The position numbers were made by a program, and so were the translations under genes. 64,000 nt of DNA from Piper betle (lineage: Eukaryota > Streptophyta > Magnoliopsida > Piperales > Piperaceae), in contig JAURVB010001856.1 in the NCBI GenBank assembly GCA_033002965.1, forward strand, positions 1-64,000, read 5' to 3'. The notes under the pieces are model-generated. The model had not been told where the DNA came from and ran no database searches. It was given only the letters and a program-made list of their open reading frames with translations. Below, piece by piece: positions 45,634 to 56,706 of this stretch; position 1 is the stretch's first letter; each line of letters starts with the position of its first letter.

Positions 45634-45666
<33 letters not shown>
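45629..45666. repeat. (ATT)n microsatellite
   Basis: Trinucleotide ATT run within the J 5' LTR. Similar runs sit near the family-2 LTR start in F, G and C. Confidence 0.9.
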
Positions 45667-45668
<2 letters not shown>

Positions 45669-47441
45669 AATAGTGGATCGTAAAACTAGTTTTAGGCCGT
45701 TTATCGCGTTAAGACGCCTTGCGGGCATTTTGGGTGGTTGATAGTTTTAGAGCATATCATTTTGATGTTTTGGTGTTTGTTTGATTTTATGGGATTTTTC
45801 CCGATTTTTTTTGGAATTTACGGCAATTAATTATTATTCTTGACTCGAGCCAGAGACGAGTCAAGTAATATTTACGAGTTTGCCACCACACACATCCCCG
45901 ACCTTTCCTTTCTTCTTCCCAAACCCTTGCCGCGCGCCGCCACTGTACATGCCGCCGCCACTACCGTGGACGCCAGCCCGGCCACCGAACGTCGCCCCCT
46001 AGCCCTGCCACGGCGTCGCTGTGTCGCCACGACCATGACCGGCCACAATCCGGCCGCCACAACATGAGGAATCGCCGCGGTGACACAGCGCTTCCGTCAC
46101 CGATCGCACTGCCACCGACCGTCACCACCACGATCAGGTGGTCAGCTCGACGTCATTGACGCTCCAGCGACCTTCCCCGACCAGAGCAGAGGCCATCGTC
46201 GCCCTGGCCGGCCGGACCTAGCCACCCAACGCCACCGGCTCTATTTTGCCATTTTCTGGCGAGCCGCCGCCTCCATCGACCTCATCGACCTCGTAGATGA
46301 GTCGGCTCGCCGAGCCGGTTCCGAGGGTACCCAACACGACCACTTTCCGGCCAGTAGACGCCGCCGGCGATTGACGCCGGGAAACCGCCGGAAGCCGCCG
46401 GAAAACCGCCAGCAACCGCCGGAAAACCGGAATTTCTGGAATTCACTCCAATTCACCAGATCTTTCGCGGGACTCTCCCAGTCGAGCCCGATTGAACTTC
46501 GGATGCCGATGAGCACCGAATTTGAGTTCCGAGACATGCGACGGAACCGTAACCGTCGCCGATTGTCGACAACGTGAGGTATAATTACCTCCGATTGATT
46601 TATTTAAAATTGATGATAATTGTTACCATAGCATGCTAGGGTTGATTAATTATCATGATTAATGTCTTACTATGAATAAAGTAAAGATGTGCATGATGAG
46701 ATTATTAGTGAACTAAGTAAGTGATCTAATGAGATGAATTGGGTATGAGCATGTTAATCAAGTACGATGCAACTTAGAAGAACAGAATAAAATATGGTAT
46801 GCATAGTTTGAGTTAGGATTATTTACTCTTATAATTATTTGATTGTTATTTTGATGGATGATTTTGTGGTTGCATTGTGTGTGATTCATTGATTTTGATG
46901 CATCATGTAGTTTGTGGGCGTTAGTATTTAGTTTTGATGTGTAGGTACAGAGTAGGAGCTCGCTGCCTAGGCGCGATGACACGCTTAGAGGTTCTACCAG
47001 GTCCGTTAGGACTTCTCTCTGATTTTTATGATCTTTTCTATTGTATGTTTGATTTATTGTCTACAGGACGGGTTAAGTGGCATTTAATCGGATCCCACTT
47101 GAGGATGAGATCCCTCGAGGTTGATTTCGAAAACAAGATCCACCAAAGTTGCCTTCGGGCCTATTATATAACTCCCTACCCAAGCCTATATATATATATA
47201 TAGTTTTCGCGTTTCTGTGAGACGAGAGATGGAGAAATCGACTGCACGTACCATGCAGAGGATGCCGTGACAGTCAAAGCGGGCTCTAGATTAGTGCCAG
47301 CGGACTGTTCCATTCCAGAGGGATCATGACAACTCCGCGTTTGAGTTCCTCACACCCGGAGAACGTGGAGGTTTACGGGTACTGTTTAGTACAGCGCATG
47401 TCCGGACTTGTGGTTCAAAGGATACTAAAGGCGACTGCCTG

Positions 47442-47595
47442 TGTAACGACCCAGCCCAAAGTGCAACGTAATGGGCTAAGTCATTTCTTTAAAATGGGTA
47501 CCCCGGAAGTTAAAGATCTATAGTCCATTCCCACTTCTAAACAGGATCTTCTCCTAGTAGGTATTAGATGTGGGACTAAGTTGAGGGATCTCACA
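47442..47595 (+). mobile_element. 154-bp TRIM-like solo LTR in J 5' LTR
   Basis: Starts TGTAACGACCCAG and ends GATCTCACA, with flanks GCCTG (47,437-47,441) and GCTTA (47,596-47,600), a degraded 5-bp duplication. The J 3' LTR has the uninterrupted site (GACTGCCTGAGAGTATTCGG at about 51,343-51,362), so the insertion happened after J integrated. Size and TG...CA ends fit the solo LTR of a TRIM-type miniature retrotransposon. Confidence 0.8.
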
Positions 47596-48489
47596 GCTTA
47601 AGAGTATTCGGCCTTCGTGCTCAAGGCCAGGAGAATTATGGAGGTAAGGAGAGGGCTTAGGATAAAGTTTCACGAGAAGTACTGAAAAAGAAGTGCCGAG
47701 AGTAGCACAGTACTAGCTGCAGATCAGTAAGTTCGGGATGCTACCGGGTCTGCAGCCCAGTGGTTCCTCAGTAGTGCCCTTCAGAGTGTTCACGTGGAGT
47801 ATATGTTGTTTTCTTTCATATGAGAGTTTGCTCTCATAGCCAGTTTGTTATAGTTATTTTCTTTTCGGACCAGTAACGCTTGTTACTGACATTTTTCCTA
47901 TATATATGTAGGTGATAAGCACGAGATGGATGTGTCGGCCAGGACGAAGGAGCAATAAGGTCTTCTGCACACACACATTGGGTGATTGAATGTTTAATGT
48001 TTTGTTTATGATGTTATTTTATAAACATGCTATGATTAAATATTTGAGGCATGACAATGACATGAAATGAAATGATTAGAGTAGCGCAGCAAAAGTGTGA
48101 TGGGTTAGGACCCAAAGTTCAGAGAATGATGAATATAGTAGATTAGAAGTCTGTGTGAATGCTATTGTTGCTATGCGTATATATGTTTGAATATATGATT
48201 TTGACAGGGTGGCCCCTAATTGCATTTTTAGGGGAAATTCTGTCCGTTTTGTTTTAGAATTTTTACTAATTTTGATTGTAATTGTGTTGGTGTGAAAATT
48301 GGTTGCATGTCATCCATGTAGTATCTTGTTAGGGTTTTATGCATTCATACATACATATAGCAAGTTGGATCTTCATTTTAAGACGCTGAGATTGGATCCG
48401 CACGAGTTAGGTTTGGGTTAGCCGACCTAACCGGGGCCTTTAACATGCCGGTTTGGTTCACGAGTGTGAACCGGATTTGGGGTGTTACA

Positions 48490-49713
48490 TAATTGGTATC
48501 AGAGCCACTCTCGGCCGATTAAGATGTAAGATACTTTTATAGGTGATGTGTGTGCAAAGACTGCTCCAAGTCCAGCTGGCAGGTATGTTTTTGTCTATTT
48601 TCTTTACCTACAGATTTTTCTTCATAAGTTGTTTGGATAACAGTGTATTCAAGACTTGATCAGAAATATGTGGAATTGGCCTTAGTTGAGCTGGCAAGTC
48701 ATTTTTATGGATTTTTATAGTGATATCAGACTGTTTGTCAGTTAGATGTGAGCGAGGAATATTGTAGTGCTAGCAGAGGTATAATGGGTATAAAGTCTTA
48801 TTTTATACCATATTCGGACATTAGCAGATGTGAGCAGGAATCTGACAAGATTGTCTTGATGGGCTTAGAGACCCACTAGTTTTGTCCATCGCATAAGTGA
48901 ATTAAATGATTGACCAGATGTTAGTGTCTTGCATGTCACCACATTAGTCCTGTTTCCATGGGACATGGTGTACATGATAGGAATGAGTTAAAAAGAAAAT
49001 GGGTAATAATAAGGAGCTTGAAGTATAGAGATATTAGCAAGTTAGTTGGCACATGAGATGAGCCACTTCCAGGAGATAGTGATGAATGAGGATGAGTAGC
49101 GAGGTGGATCGATAGTCCAATAGGCACTTTACCGCATCCTCCTCTTCCACTAGTTTATGACCTACGGGCAGTAGTTTTGGCTTCTCTTTGCCAGATAGAG
49201 GTCTTGATATGATGAGGAAGAGATCATGGCCACCATTGCTTACGAGATCAGATAATTGATGGGATTCCACTAGAGATAAGGTACCAGATCAGTGGTTACC
49301 GTTTGAGGGCCAGTCAACATTGATGGAAGCAGCCACCCAGATTTCAGGAGATCAGAGTGGGTTTAGCATAGGTTTACCATCATATGTGTCAGCATCATGA
49401 TCCAAACCCTTTTGGATCAGACACGCATGATTGGACAACCTGAACCGAGTTAATAGCAGCCAAGATATGGCAGAGATAGTAGTAGATTTACGATGCATAT
49501 GAGTAGGATTAGATTTTTCTACATCTAGGTAGTGCACAACCACCGACCGAGTGCACAACCACCGACCGAGTGCACAACCGCCGACCGAGTTGCACAACCG
49601 CCGACCGAGTTACACAACCACCGCCCGAGGCGCACAACCGCCGTCCGAGATTCACTACCACTGACCGCAAACGCACTACCGCCATCCGTGTATTGCTCAT
49701 CCACCACACACAT
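48490..49713 (+). other. Internal region of J: PBS, leader, no gag-pol
   Basis: PBS TGGTATCAGAGC at 48,494-48,505 is followed by a leader resembling that of A (GCTCCAAGTCC versus GCTCCGAGCTG context, then CTACAGATTTTTCTT). From about 48,650 to 49,500 the sequence has no recognised domain on either strand; longest open frames are about 80 codons and antisense. It ends in a minisatellite adjoining the truncated 3' LTR. Confidence 0.8.
49533..49692. repeat. 19-20-bp minisatellite at the J internal/3' LTR junction
   Basis: About eight units of GTGCACAACCACCGACCGA-type sequence. The first three are 19 bp and the later ones 20 bp, with increasing divergence downstream (GATTCACTACCACTGACCG, then GCACTACCGCCATCCG). 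The tract stays open in several frames on both strands. It ends about 20 bp before LTR homology begins at 49,714. Confidence 0.9.
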
Positions 49714-52243
49714 GCCGGAGACGAGTCAAGTAATATTTACGAGTTTGCCACCACACACATCCCCGACCATTCCTTTCTTCTTCCCAAACCCTTGCCACGC
49801 GCTGCCACTGTACATCCCGCCGCCGCTGCCGTGGACGCCAGCCCGGCCGCCGAACGTCGCCCCCTAGCCCTGCCACGGCGTCGCTGTGTCGCCACGACCA
49901 TGACCGGACACAATCCGGCCGCCACAACATGAGGAATCGCCATGGTGACGCAGCGTTTCCGTCACCGATCGCACCGCCACCAACCGTCACCACCACGATC
50001 AGGTGGTCAGCTCGACGTCATTGACGCTCCAACGACCTTCCCCGACCAGAGCAGAGGCCATCACTGCCCTGGCCTTCCGGACCTAGCCACCCAACACCGC
50101 CGGCTCTATTTTGCCATTTTCTAGCGAGCCGCCGCCTCCATCAACCTCATCGACCTTGTAGATGAGTCGGGCTCGCCGAGCCGGTTCCGAGGGTACCCAA
50201 CACGACCACTTTCCGGCGAGTAGAGCGCCGCCGGCGATTGACGCCGAGAAACCGCCGGAAGCCGCCGGAAAACCGCCAGCAACCGCCGAAAAACCAGAAT
50301 TTCTGGAATTCACTGCAATTCACCAAATCTTTCGCGGGACTCTCCCAGTCGAGCCCGATTGAACTTCGGATGCCGATGAGCACCGAATTTGAGTTTCGAG
50401 ACACGCGACGGAACCGTAACCATCGCCGATTGTCGACAACATGAGGTATAATTACCTCCGATTGATTTATTTAAAATTGATGATAATTGTTAGCATAGCA
50501 TGCTAGGGTTGATAATTATCATGATTAATGTCTTACTATGAATAAAGTAAAGATGTGCATGATGAGATTATTAGTGAACTAAGTAAGTGATCTAATGAGA
50601 TGAATTGGGTATGAGCATGTTAATCGAGTACGATGCAACTTAGAAGAACAGAATAAAATATGGTATGAATAGTTTGAGTTAGGATTATTTCCTCTTATAA
50701 TTATTTGATTGTTATTTTGATGGATGATTTTGTGGTTGCATTGTGTGTGATTCATTGATTTTGATGCATCATGTAGTTAGTGGGCGTTAGTATTTAGATT
50801 TGATGTGTAGGTACGGAGTAGGAGCTCGCCGCCTAGGCGCGATGACATGCTTGGAGCTTCTACCAGGTCCATTAGGACTTCTCTTTGATTTTATGATCAT
50901 TTTCTATTGTATGTTTGATTTATTGTCTGCAGGACGGGTTAAGTAGCGTTTTATCGGATCCCACTTAACTCGGGCCATTTAACCGAACATTTTCCGGATT
51001 AATAACCCCTCGAGGATGAGATCCCTCGAGGTTGATTTCGAAAACAAGATCCACCAAAAGTTACCTTCGGGCTTATTATATAACTCCTTACCGAAGCTTA
51101 TATATATATATATAGTTTTCGCGTTTCTGTGAGACGAAAGATGGAGAAATTGACTGCACGTACCATGCAGAGGATGCCGTGACAGTCAAAGCGGGCTCTG
51201 GATTAGTGCCAGCGGACTGTTCCATTCCCGAGGGATCCTGACAACTCCGCGTTTGAGTTCCTCACACCCGGAGAACGTGGAGGTTTACGTGTACTGTTTA
51301 GTACAGCGCATGTCCGGACTTGTGGTTCAAAGGATACTAAAGGCGACTGCCTGAGAGTATTCGGCCTTCGTGCTCAAGGCCAGGAGAATTATGGAGGTAA
51401 GGAGAGGGCTTAGGATAAAGTTTTACGAGAAGTACTGAAAAAGAAGTGCCGAGAGCAGCATAGTACTAGCAGCAGATCAGTATGTTCGGGATGCTACCGG
51501 GTTTGTTGCCCAGTGGCTCCTCAGTAGTGCCCTTCAGAGTGTTCACGTGGTGTATATGTTGTTTTCTTTCATATGAGAGTTTGCTCTCATAGCCAGTTTG
51601 TTATAGTTATTTTCTTTTCGGACCAGTAACGCTTGTTACTGACATTTTTCCTATATATATGTAGGTGATAAGCACGAGATGGATGTGTCGGCCAGGACGA
51701 AGGAGCAATAAGGTCTTCTGCGCACACACATTGGGTGATTGAATGTTTAATGTTTTGTTTATGACGTGATTTTATAAACATGCTATGATTAAATATTTGA
51801 GGCATGACAATGACATGAAATGAAATGATCAGAGTAGCGCAGTAAAAGTGTGATGGGTTAGGACCCAAAGTTCAGAGAATGATGAATATAGTAGATTAGA
51901 AGTCTGTGTGAATGCTATTGTTGCTATGCGTATATATGTTTGAATATATGATTTTGACAGGGTAGCCCCTAATTGCATTTTTAGGGGAAATTTTGTCCGT
52001 TTCGTTTTAAAATTTTTACTAATTTTGATTGTAATTGTGTTGGTGTGAAAACTGGTTGCATGTCATCTATGTAGTATCTTGTTAGGGTTTTATGCATTCA
52101 TACATATATATAACAAATTGGATCTTCATTTTAAGACGCCGAGATTGGATCCACACGAGTTAGGTTCGGGTTAGCCGACCTAACCGGGGCCTGTAACATG
52201 CCGGTTTTGTTCACGGGTGGTGAACTGGATTTGGGGTGTTACA
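49714..52243 (+). repeat. 3' LTR of element J, 5'-truncated
   Basis: 2,530 bp starting inside the conserved hairpin (GAGACGAGTCAAGTAATATT, equivalent to 45,853 in the 5' LTR) and ending GGTGTTACA. Nearly identical to the 5' LTR over most of its length, with the GC-rich tract at 49,740-50,445 and no TRIM insertion. Confidence 0.9.
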
Positions 52244-52525
52244 CAGAGGGCGTCGCAGGTGTACTGAGTGGGTGTGGGGGGTGAGAGGGGATGGCGAAGG
52301 GGCGGACGGTTGGGGGTGTGGGTGGTAGGGGGTGTCCGGGGGCGCCATTTTATAGGGCCGGATGGCGGGTGGGCGGGAGAGCGGGGGCGCGGCGGGCGGG
52401 AAAGTAACGACGGTGGAGGGGGGGTATTTTGATTGTGGGCCGCTAGATTTGGATCCAGCGGTTCCCAATCGAATACACTACTACGTGCTGCATTTTGATG
52501 CAGCGCATAGTGGAATCTTCCTATG

Positions 52526-52557
<32 letters not shown>

Positions 52558-52560
52558 TAA
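52244..52560 (-). promoter_or_regulatory. G-rich, promoter-like tract (minus strand)
   Basis: Reading leftwards: an inverted repeat typical of plant promoters (CCGCTGGAT ... ATCTAGCGG, about 52,465-52,440), GGCCCA-type and GC-rich stretches, a TATA box CCTATAAAATGG (TATAAAAT at 52,354-52,347), then a C-rich leader up to the J insertion. Without J, an ATG (45,407) would lie about 105 bp downstream of the TATA. An AT run lies at about 52,528-52,549. The Pro-rich open frames here are composition artefacts. Promoter role is inference. Confidence 0.45.
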
Positions 52561-53614
52561 TTAGATACTACTGGCATTTATATTTTAAAGCATACTTATA
52601 TTTATATCATTAAAAACGGTCGTTTCATAATTTGTCGTTATAAAATGAACACCCGACCCGTTGGAGTGATATCACACAGATGTTTTATAGGTTAACCCTT
52701 TAAAATTATAAATTATATCATTGATAATAAAATCTGACGTACAAGACCAACTATTCACCTATTATTCTGCTTTACTGATCGCAAATTACGAGATATATAA
52801 TACCAAACATAATTGAAAACAATAGCGCCAATGGAGGTCTAACCATTTTTCAAACATAATGCAAGTCTCTGCAGTTCTTCCAGAAATATAAGTTAATATA
52901 AGCTATGGTGGAATATTTGGCTGTCGAAACTTCTCTACAACTCTTCCAGGAATATAAGCTCTTGTGCGAATTTGGGCTTTGACACAATTCATGCAGTGTC
53001 AACATTTTTTCAAGGTTGCTTTGGAAAAGAAAAGAACATTTTGTCAAGGTCATTTGACACAGAGATGTATCTATTAGTTGAACAGGCCCTTTAAACTTAG
53101 ACGCGATTTTATCACGGTTCAAGGCAAACTGCTTGTCAAAGTAAATACAACGGCTACTGACAAGTTCCGATCATGGAAATTGATCACAGCAAATTATTAT
53201 TTATCACAGTTTTTTGTGCTATTTGTCATAAAATGGATCCCCTTAACAATAGCCCAGTTTTTCAGGTCTTATAGAATGACCCACAGAAAAAACTCACAAT
53301 TTCATGTATATCCTGTTCGGCAAAACTAGTGGACGCTTCATCGATTTTATCATGTTCTAATTTGATTGCATAGCAATTTACTTATTAGGCACAACAAAAT
53401 TACATAACCAAGAAGTAACAGATTGACTATTAATAAATCTGCAAGTTTAGATCTAGTTTTTTCCAACGAATTGTACGTAATGCGTAACATCAAGCTACCA
53501 AAAGCAACATACTTCATAGGGCAGATGCTTTATCCGACAGTCATATCTCAAGTCTGCCTCAGGTCTCAACATGCCTACCATTGTTTCATTATACCATAAG
53601 TTCATCAATCCAAC
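52561..53614. other. Intergenic sequence 3' of the MDL-like gene
   Basis: No gene recognised. A roughly 28-bp imperfect direct repeat (TCTTCCAGAAATATAAG at about 52,875 and TCTTCCAGGAATATAAG at about 52,941) is spaced 66 bp apart. The part nearest 53,614 may include the 3' UTR of the MDL-like gene. Confidence 0.5.
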
Positions 53615-55745
53615 TTAGAAGGTGCCACCATTCCATCCAAAATCGTAACCCTGCAACAAAAATGCAACAGAATCTTACTAGAAAGTGATAACTTTATATC
53701 ATCTTTGGCGTGTATCCAAAACTATCTGGAAAGGTACGAAAAACACATCAGAAAGAGGCAGATAAAACACATCAACTGTAGCAGTAAGAGGTAATTTACA
53801 TCATTTACTGTTGATGCAAAGTATGCAAACACTGCATATTCTTGAGTGGCATGGGCCTAACAAACAAAAGAAATGGAATGAGAAAAACGCTCAGGGGGAG
53901 TACTAAGAGGTGAAAATTGCTTACCAGAGTCAAAGAATTTGATATAAAAGCTAGCCTTTGGAACAGCTAGCTTGCTCTCAAGAATGGATGCCATTGCGCC
54001 ACTCAATTTCTTGTTTGTACTTGGCGTTAGGCCCCTAATTGAAACCAAATCACCATAAGCTGCAGGTTCTTCAGATCCACCAAAAGACATGGGCACCGAT
54101 CCCTTAAACGCAATCATAACATACTACAGAAACACAGTTGACACTCAGCACAAAGTAGTTCAAAGAATTTTAAAATATAGTATACAAATTAAATTTGATT
54201 AAAAAAACTTAATAGACAAGACTAACTAAGCATAATGCTTTGCATAATCATAAGTGATAAACACGGATCTTTACAGGATAAACAGTACATGATGGTTGCT
54301 AAACTTCAACCCGATTCAATTAAAAGAAAGTCATTTTCTTTCTAGCAGAGAAGGACACTCATACACGTGTTAGAATAAACAACCTGCAATTGACCCACGA
54401 AACATAAAATGAACATCTAGAGCCTCAACTCCATTTTCTAACTTTGGAAGGAACTATTATTATTAAACGTCAACAAAGTGATATTATTCATTCTTTACAT
54501 GGTTGTCTTATGCCCTCTAATGTGATGGAAAAGATAATGCTATAACTTTTGGAAATCCAGATATTGTCACGGTACAATTTGACACGGCTATTAGCTGTGA
54601 CAGATTTGTAACTGTCTTCACACGGTCTACACCATGACTGAGAGTTTTTCACGGCGTTGTCACGGCTGAACCGCGTTAGCACATGATGTCACAGGTCATG
54701 TCACCATTATTCTTAAAGACAGTCTACGCAATGGCCAACAGCTGTAAATAAGCATTTGACACGGCTAAACACCAAGAACTAACACTTCCAGTCAGAACAA
54801 GTCTTCTGATAAGATCCATATACACTTAAGTATACCTAGTTAATATATATACTACATAGTCCACTTTCGTATGGGATTCGGATCTAAGAATAAAGCCAAC
54901 TCCTTGTGCGTAAAAATATGCCTGGGAGTTTGCACCCTCATTTGGGATGAAATTGACATGAGCACTGCACATATTCTAAGTGTACCTAAAAATGTGATCT
55001 TCACATAAGAAATTAAATGCGAAAGAAAATAGAATGAACTAAGTAGGAAAAGATAGGGACATTTAGGGGTGATCTGTGCTTTCAATCAAACGTAAGAAAG
55101 AGTAATTGTTGGTTTACTTGAATGCCGCCTCAAACCTAGATATTAATAGTCACTAATTATTGTTAGGAGTTTATAATCACAAGGGCAGTTGTAAACAAGA
55201 AAAATCTTCACAAGCCACGAAATTCAGACCACTTTATCAAACCATTGACACAATAATTAAACTAAAACACGTACATCAAAATAGATGAATTGAAAATAAA
55301 AACTGTTCACATGCAGACAACAAAACGATGAACGATCAATCCATCATCATCAATCAACCATAACCTAAAGATCACGTAATCCACGTGTATACAGAAAGAC
55401 ATCTCCAAATTTCGAAATCAATGAGTACGACTCCAAACAGCATCATAGCTCACATCAAACGAGAACAATTCTCATTTTTTCTCCCCAAAACAAAACGTGG
55501 CATCATTACTCTCAGGTGGTTCATTCGACAACATTTAGATAAATTGTTCATATTAAAGCGGCAAGCATACACACAGAGCTTAACAAAACATGAAGAGCTT
55601 CGGAGAACAATCTTGGCGGCTTCGGAGAGAATGAGGTGTCCACCTTCTCCAAGCTAACGTTGGTAGACAGGTTTAGGCGCACCTCTTCCTCCCACTCCGC
55701 CTCATTCCCACACCCCAAAAAGAAAACCCTTATGGAGTCTCTCAA
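53615..55745 (-). pseudogene. MIF/D-dopachrome-tautomerase-like (MDL) gene, probably degenerate
   Basis: Minus strand. Exon 1 region (55,745-55,548) holds LNLSTNVSLEKVDT, matching the N-terminus of plant MDL proteins, then shifts frame (the ILSEAAKIV continuation is in another frame). The expected Met-Pro-Cys start is replaced by EV-R, so the catalytic N-terminal Pro is missing. Exon 2 (54,123-53,925) starts after TGTAG with YVMIAFKGSVPMSFGG, then EEPAAYGDLVSIRGL, NKKLSGAMASILESKLAVP and FYIKFFDS. Exon 3 (53,650-53,615) after TTGCAG reads GYDFGWNGGTF and TAA, the family's C-terminus. Exon 2 is 199 nt, so the junction to exon 3 is out of phase by one base pair position; the family needs phase 0. 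MIF-fold proteins are about 115-residue trimeric tautomerases. Either a pseudogene or a divergent copy with altered splicing. Confidence 0.78.
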
Positions 55746-56450
55746 TTTCCCTAACCTTGCTCCGATTGATTCCTCATCTTTTTGTAGAACAATCCGTAGG
55801 TGAGTTTCATTTACGTTGACGATGCCATACGGTGAGAGCTTCGTGGCTGTTTGGGCTTTTATTCGAAATTTTATTATAAAAACGAAATGATGCCCATTTT
55901 AAGGTGAAACTTGATCACGAAATGGAGAATAGTCGGGTGGAAAGTCCTGCACCCTTTGTTGTTGGATTTAATCAGGTAATTACCCACACAAACATTTATA
56001 AAATATTATTAATTTAAATATATATATATATAATATTTAAAAATTATTAATAAATCAATTATTATAATGAAGCTTATGCAATCAATTGACGATGTTTATC
56101 TAATAAGTTGATGTCATTTTTATTAATTTTTGAATGTATACATCCTGATTAAAATTTTTCTGATTTTGTATATTTTTTTATGAATGTCTCGTTTATCAAT
56201 TTTTTGGAATTTTTTATAAGCTTATCTCATTCGTGAATGCCATGTTTATTATTTTATATGCATTAGATAATAGATGTCATATTTATTAATTTATATCCTC
56301 ATCTTATAGATTAGTTCATTTCCTGTTTATTAAATTTTTATATTTTTGTATGACTATCTCACGAATGTCATATTTATTAATTTTCATAAATTTGCGTGCT
56401 TATCACACACGTAATTATCATATTTGTTAATATTTTTTGTATGCCAAACC
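55746..56450. other. MDL upstream region and AT-rich degenerate tandem repeat
   Basis: 55,746-55,980 would hold the MDL 5' flank. From about 56,090 to 56,450 the sequence repeats ATGTCATATTTATTAATTTT-like motifs every 40-60 bp, each followed by variable text with CTTATCTCA-type words. About six or seven diverged units. No gene. Confidence 0.6.
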
Positions 56451-56706
56451 TAGCTACGTGTGAGATAAAAGGCGAAATGTAATGAGAGAAAAAAATTGTT
56501 GATGAAGATAAGAAAAAAAATAAGCACAAAGAAAGAATTTTTCTCTACATGGTGCCGCTAGTGATATAAATCTTGTGCCGTCAACCTTCTCTTGACTTAC
56601 CATTGGCCATTTAGCCATTTGTTTTGCCCACCACTTCTCTCTACTATCTCCAACCATCATCAGCAGCTTGCTTCATGCCATTGACAACGGGCTACCTCAT
56701 GGTTAT
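56451..56706. other. Short flank left of element K, no gene seen
   Basis: No recognised coding or repeat feature. GTTAT (56,702-56,706) would be the left target duplication of K, but the right end lies outside the window. Confidence 0.5.

Larger units (their letters stand above)
45415..48489 (+). repeat. 5' LTR of element J
   Basis: 3,075 bp from TGTAAAACCC to GGTGTTACA, including a 154-bp TRIM-like insertion plus 5-bp TSD copy. It carries an ATT trinucleotide run at about 45,629-45,666, a 9-bp-stem hairpin (CTTGACTCG/CGAGTCAAG, 45,839-45,865), the GC-rich tract (45,880-46,580), an AT-rich middle, a weak TATA (about 47,165) and the GGAGAACGTGGAGG block. It lacks about 45 bp near 47,100 that the 3' LTR has (ACTCGGGCCATTTAACC context). 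Confidence 0.9.
45415..52243 (+). mobile_element. Element J: non-autonomous family-1 element
   Basis: Two family-1 LTRs (45,415-48,489 and 49,714-52,243) flank a 1.2-kb internal region. Flanks are CGGAG (45,410-45,414) and CAGAG (52,244-52,248), a TSD with one change. A PBS follows the 5' LTR. No gag, protease, RT or integrase motif is present. Mobilisation would have depended on proteins of an autonomous relative such as A/B, whose LTR ends, PBS and leader it shares. The 3' LTR lacks its first part of about 440 bp, so the polypurine tract is lost. Confidence 0.87.

Noticed and set aside
47442..47595. Cassandra-type TRIM with a 5S rRNA segment
   Set aside because: A short CCGGAAGTTAAAG stretch resembles part of 5S rRNA, but the rest of the 5S promoter and gene is absent, so I only call it TRIM-like.
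49352..49709. Minus-strand frames through the minisatellite as a repeat protein
   Set aside because: The 19- and 20-bp units mix frames, so the apparent repeat peptides are accidental. No start context or homology.
52180..52557. 125-codon Pro-rich minus-strand open frame
   Set aside because: It starts in an AT microsatellite, is driven by a C-rich leader-like tract and crosses into the J LTR. It is better explained as promoter/5' UTR composition.
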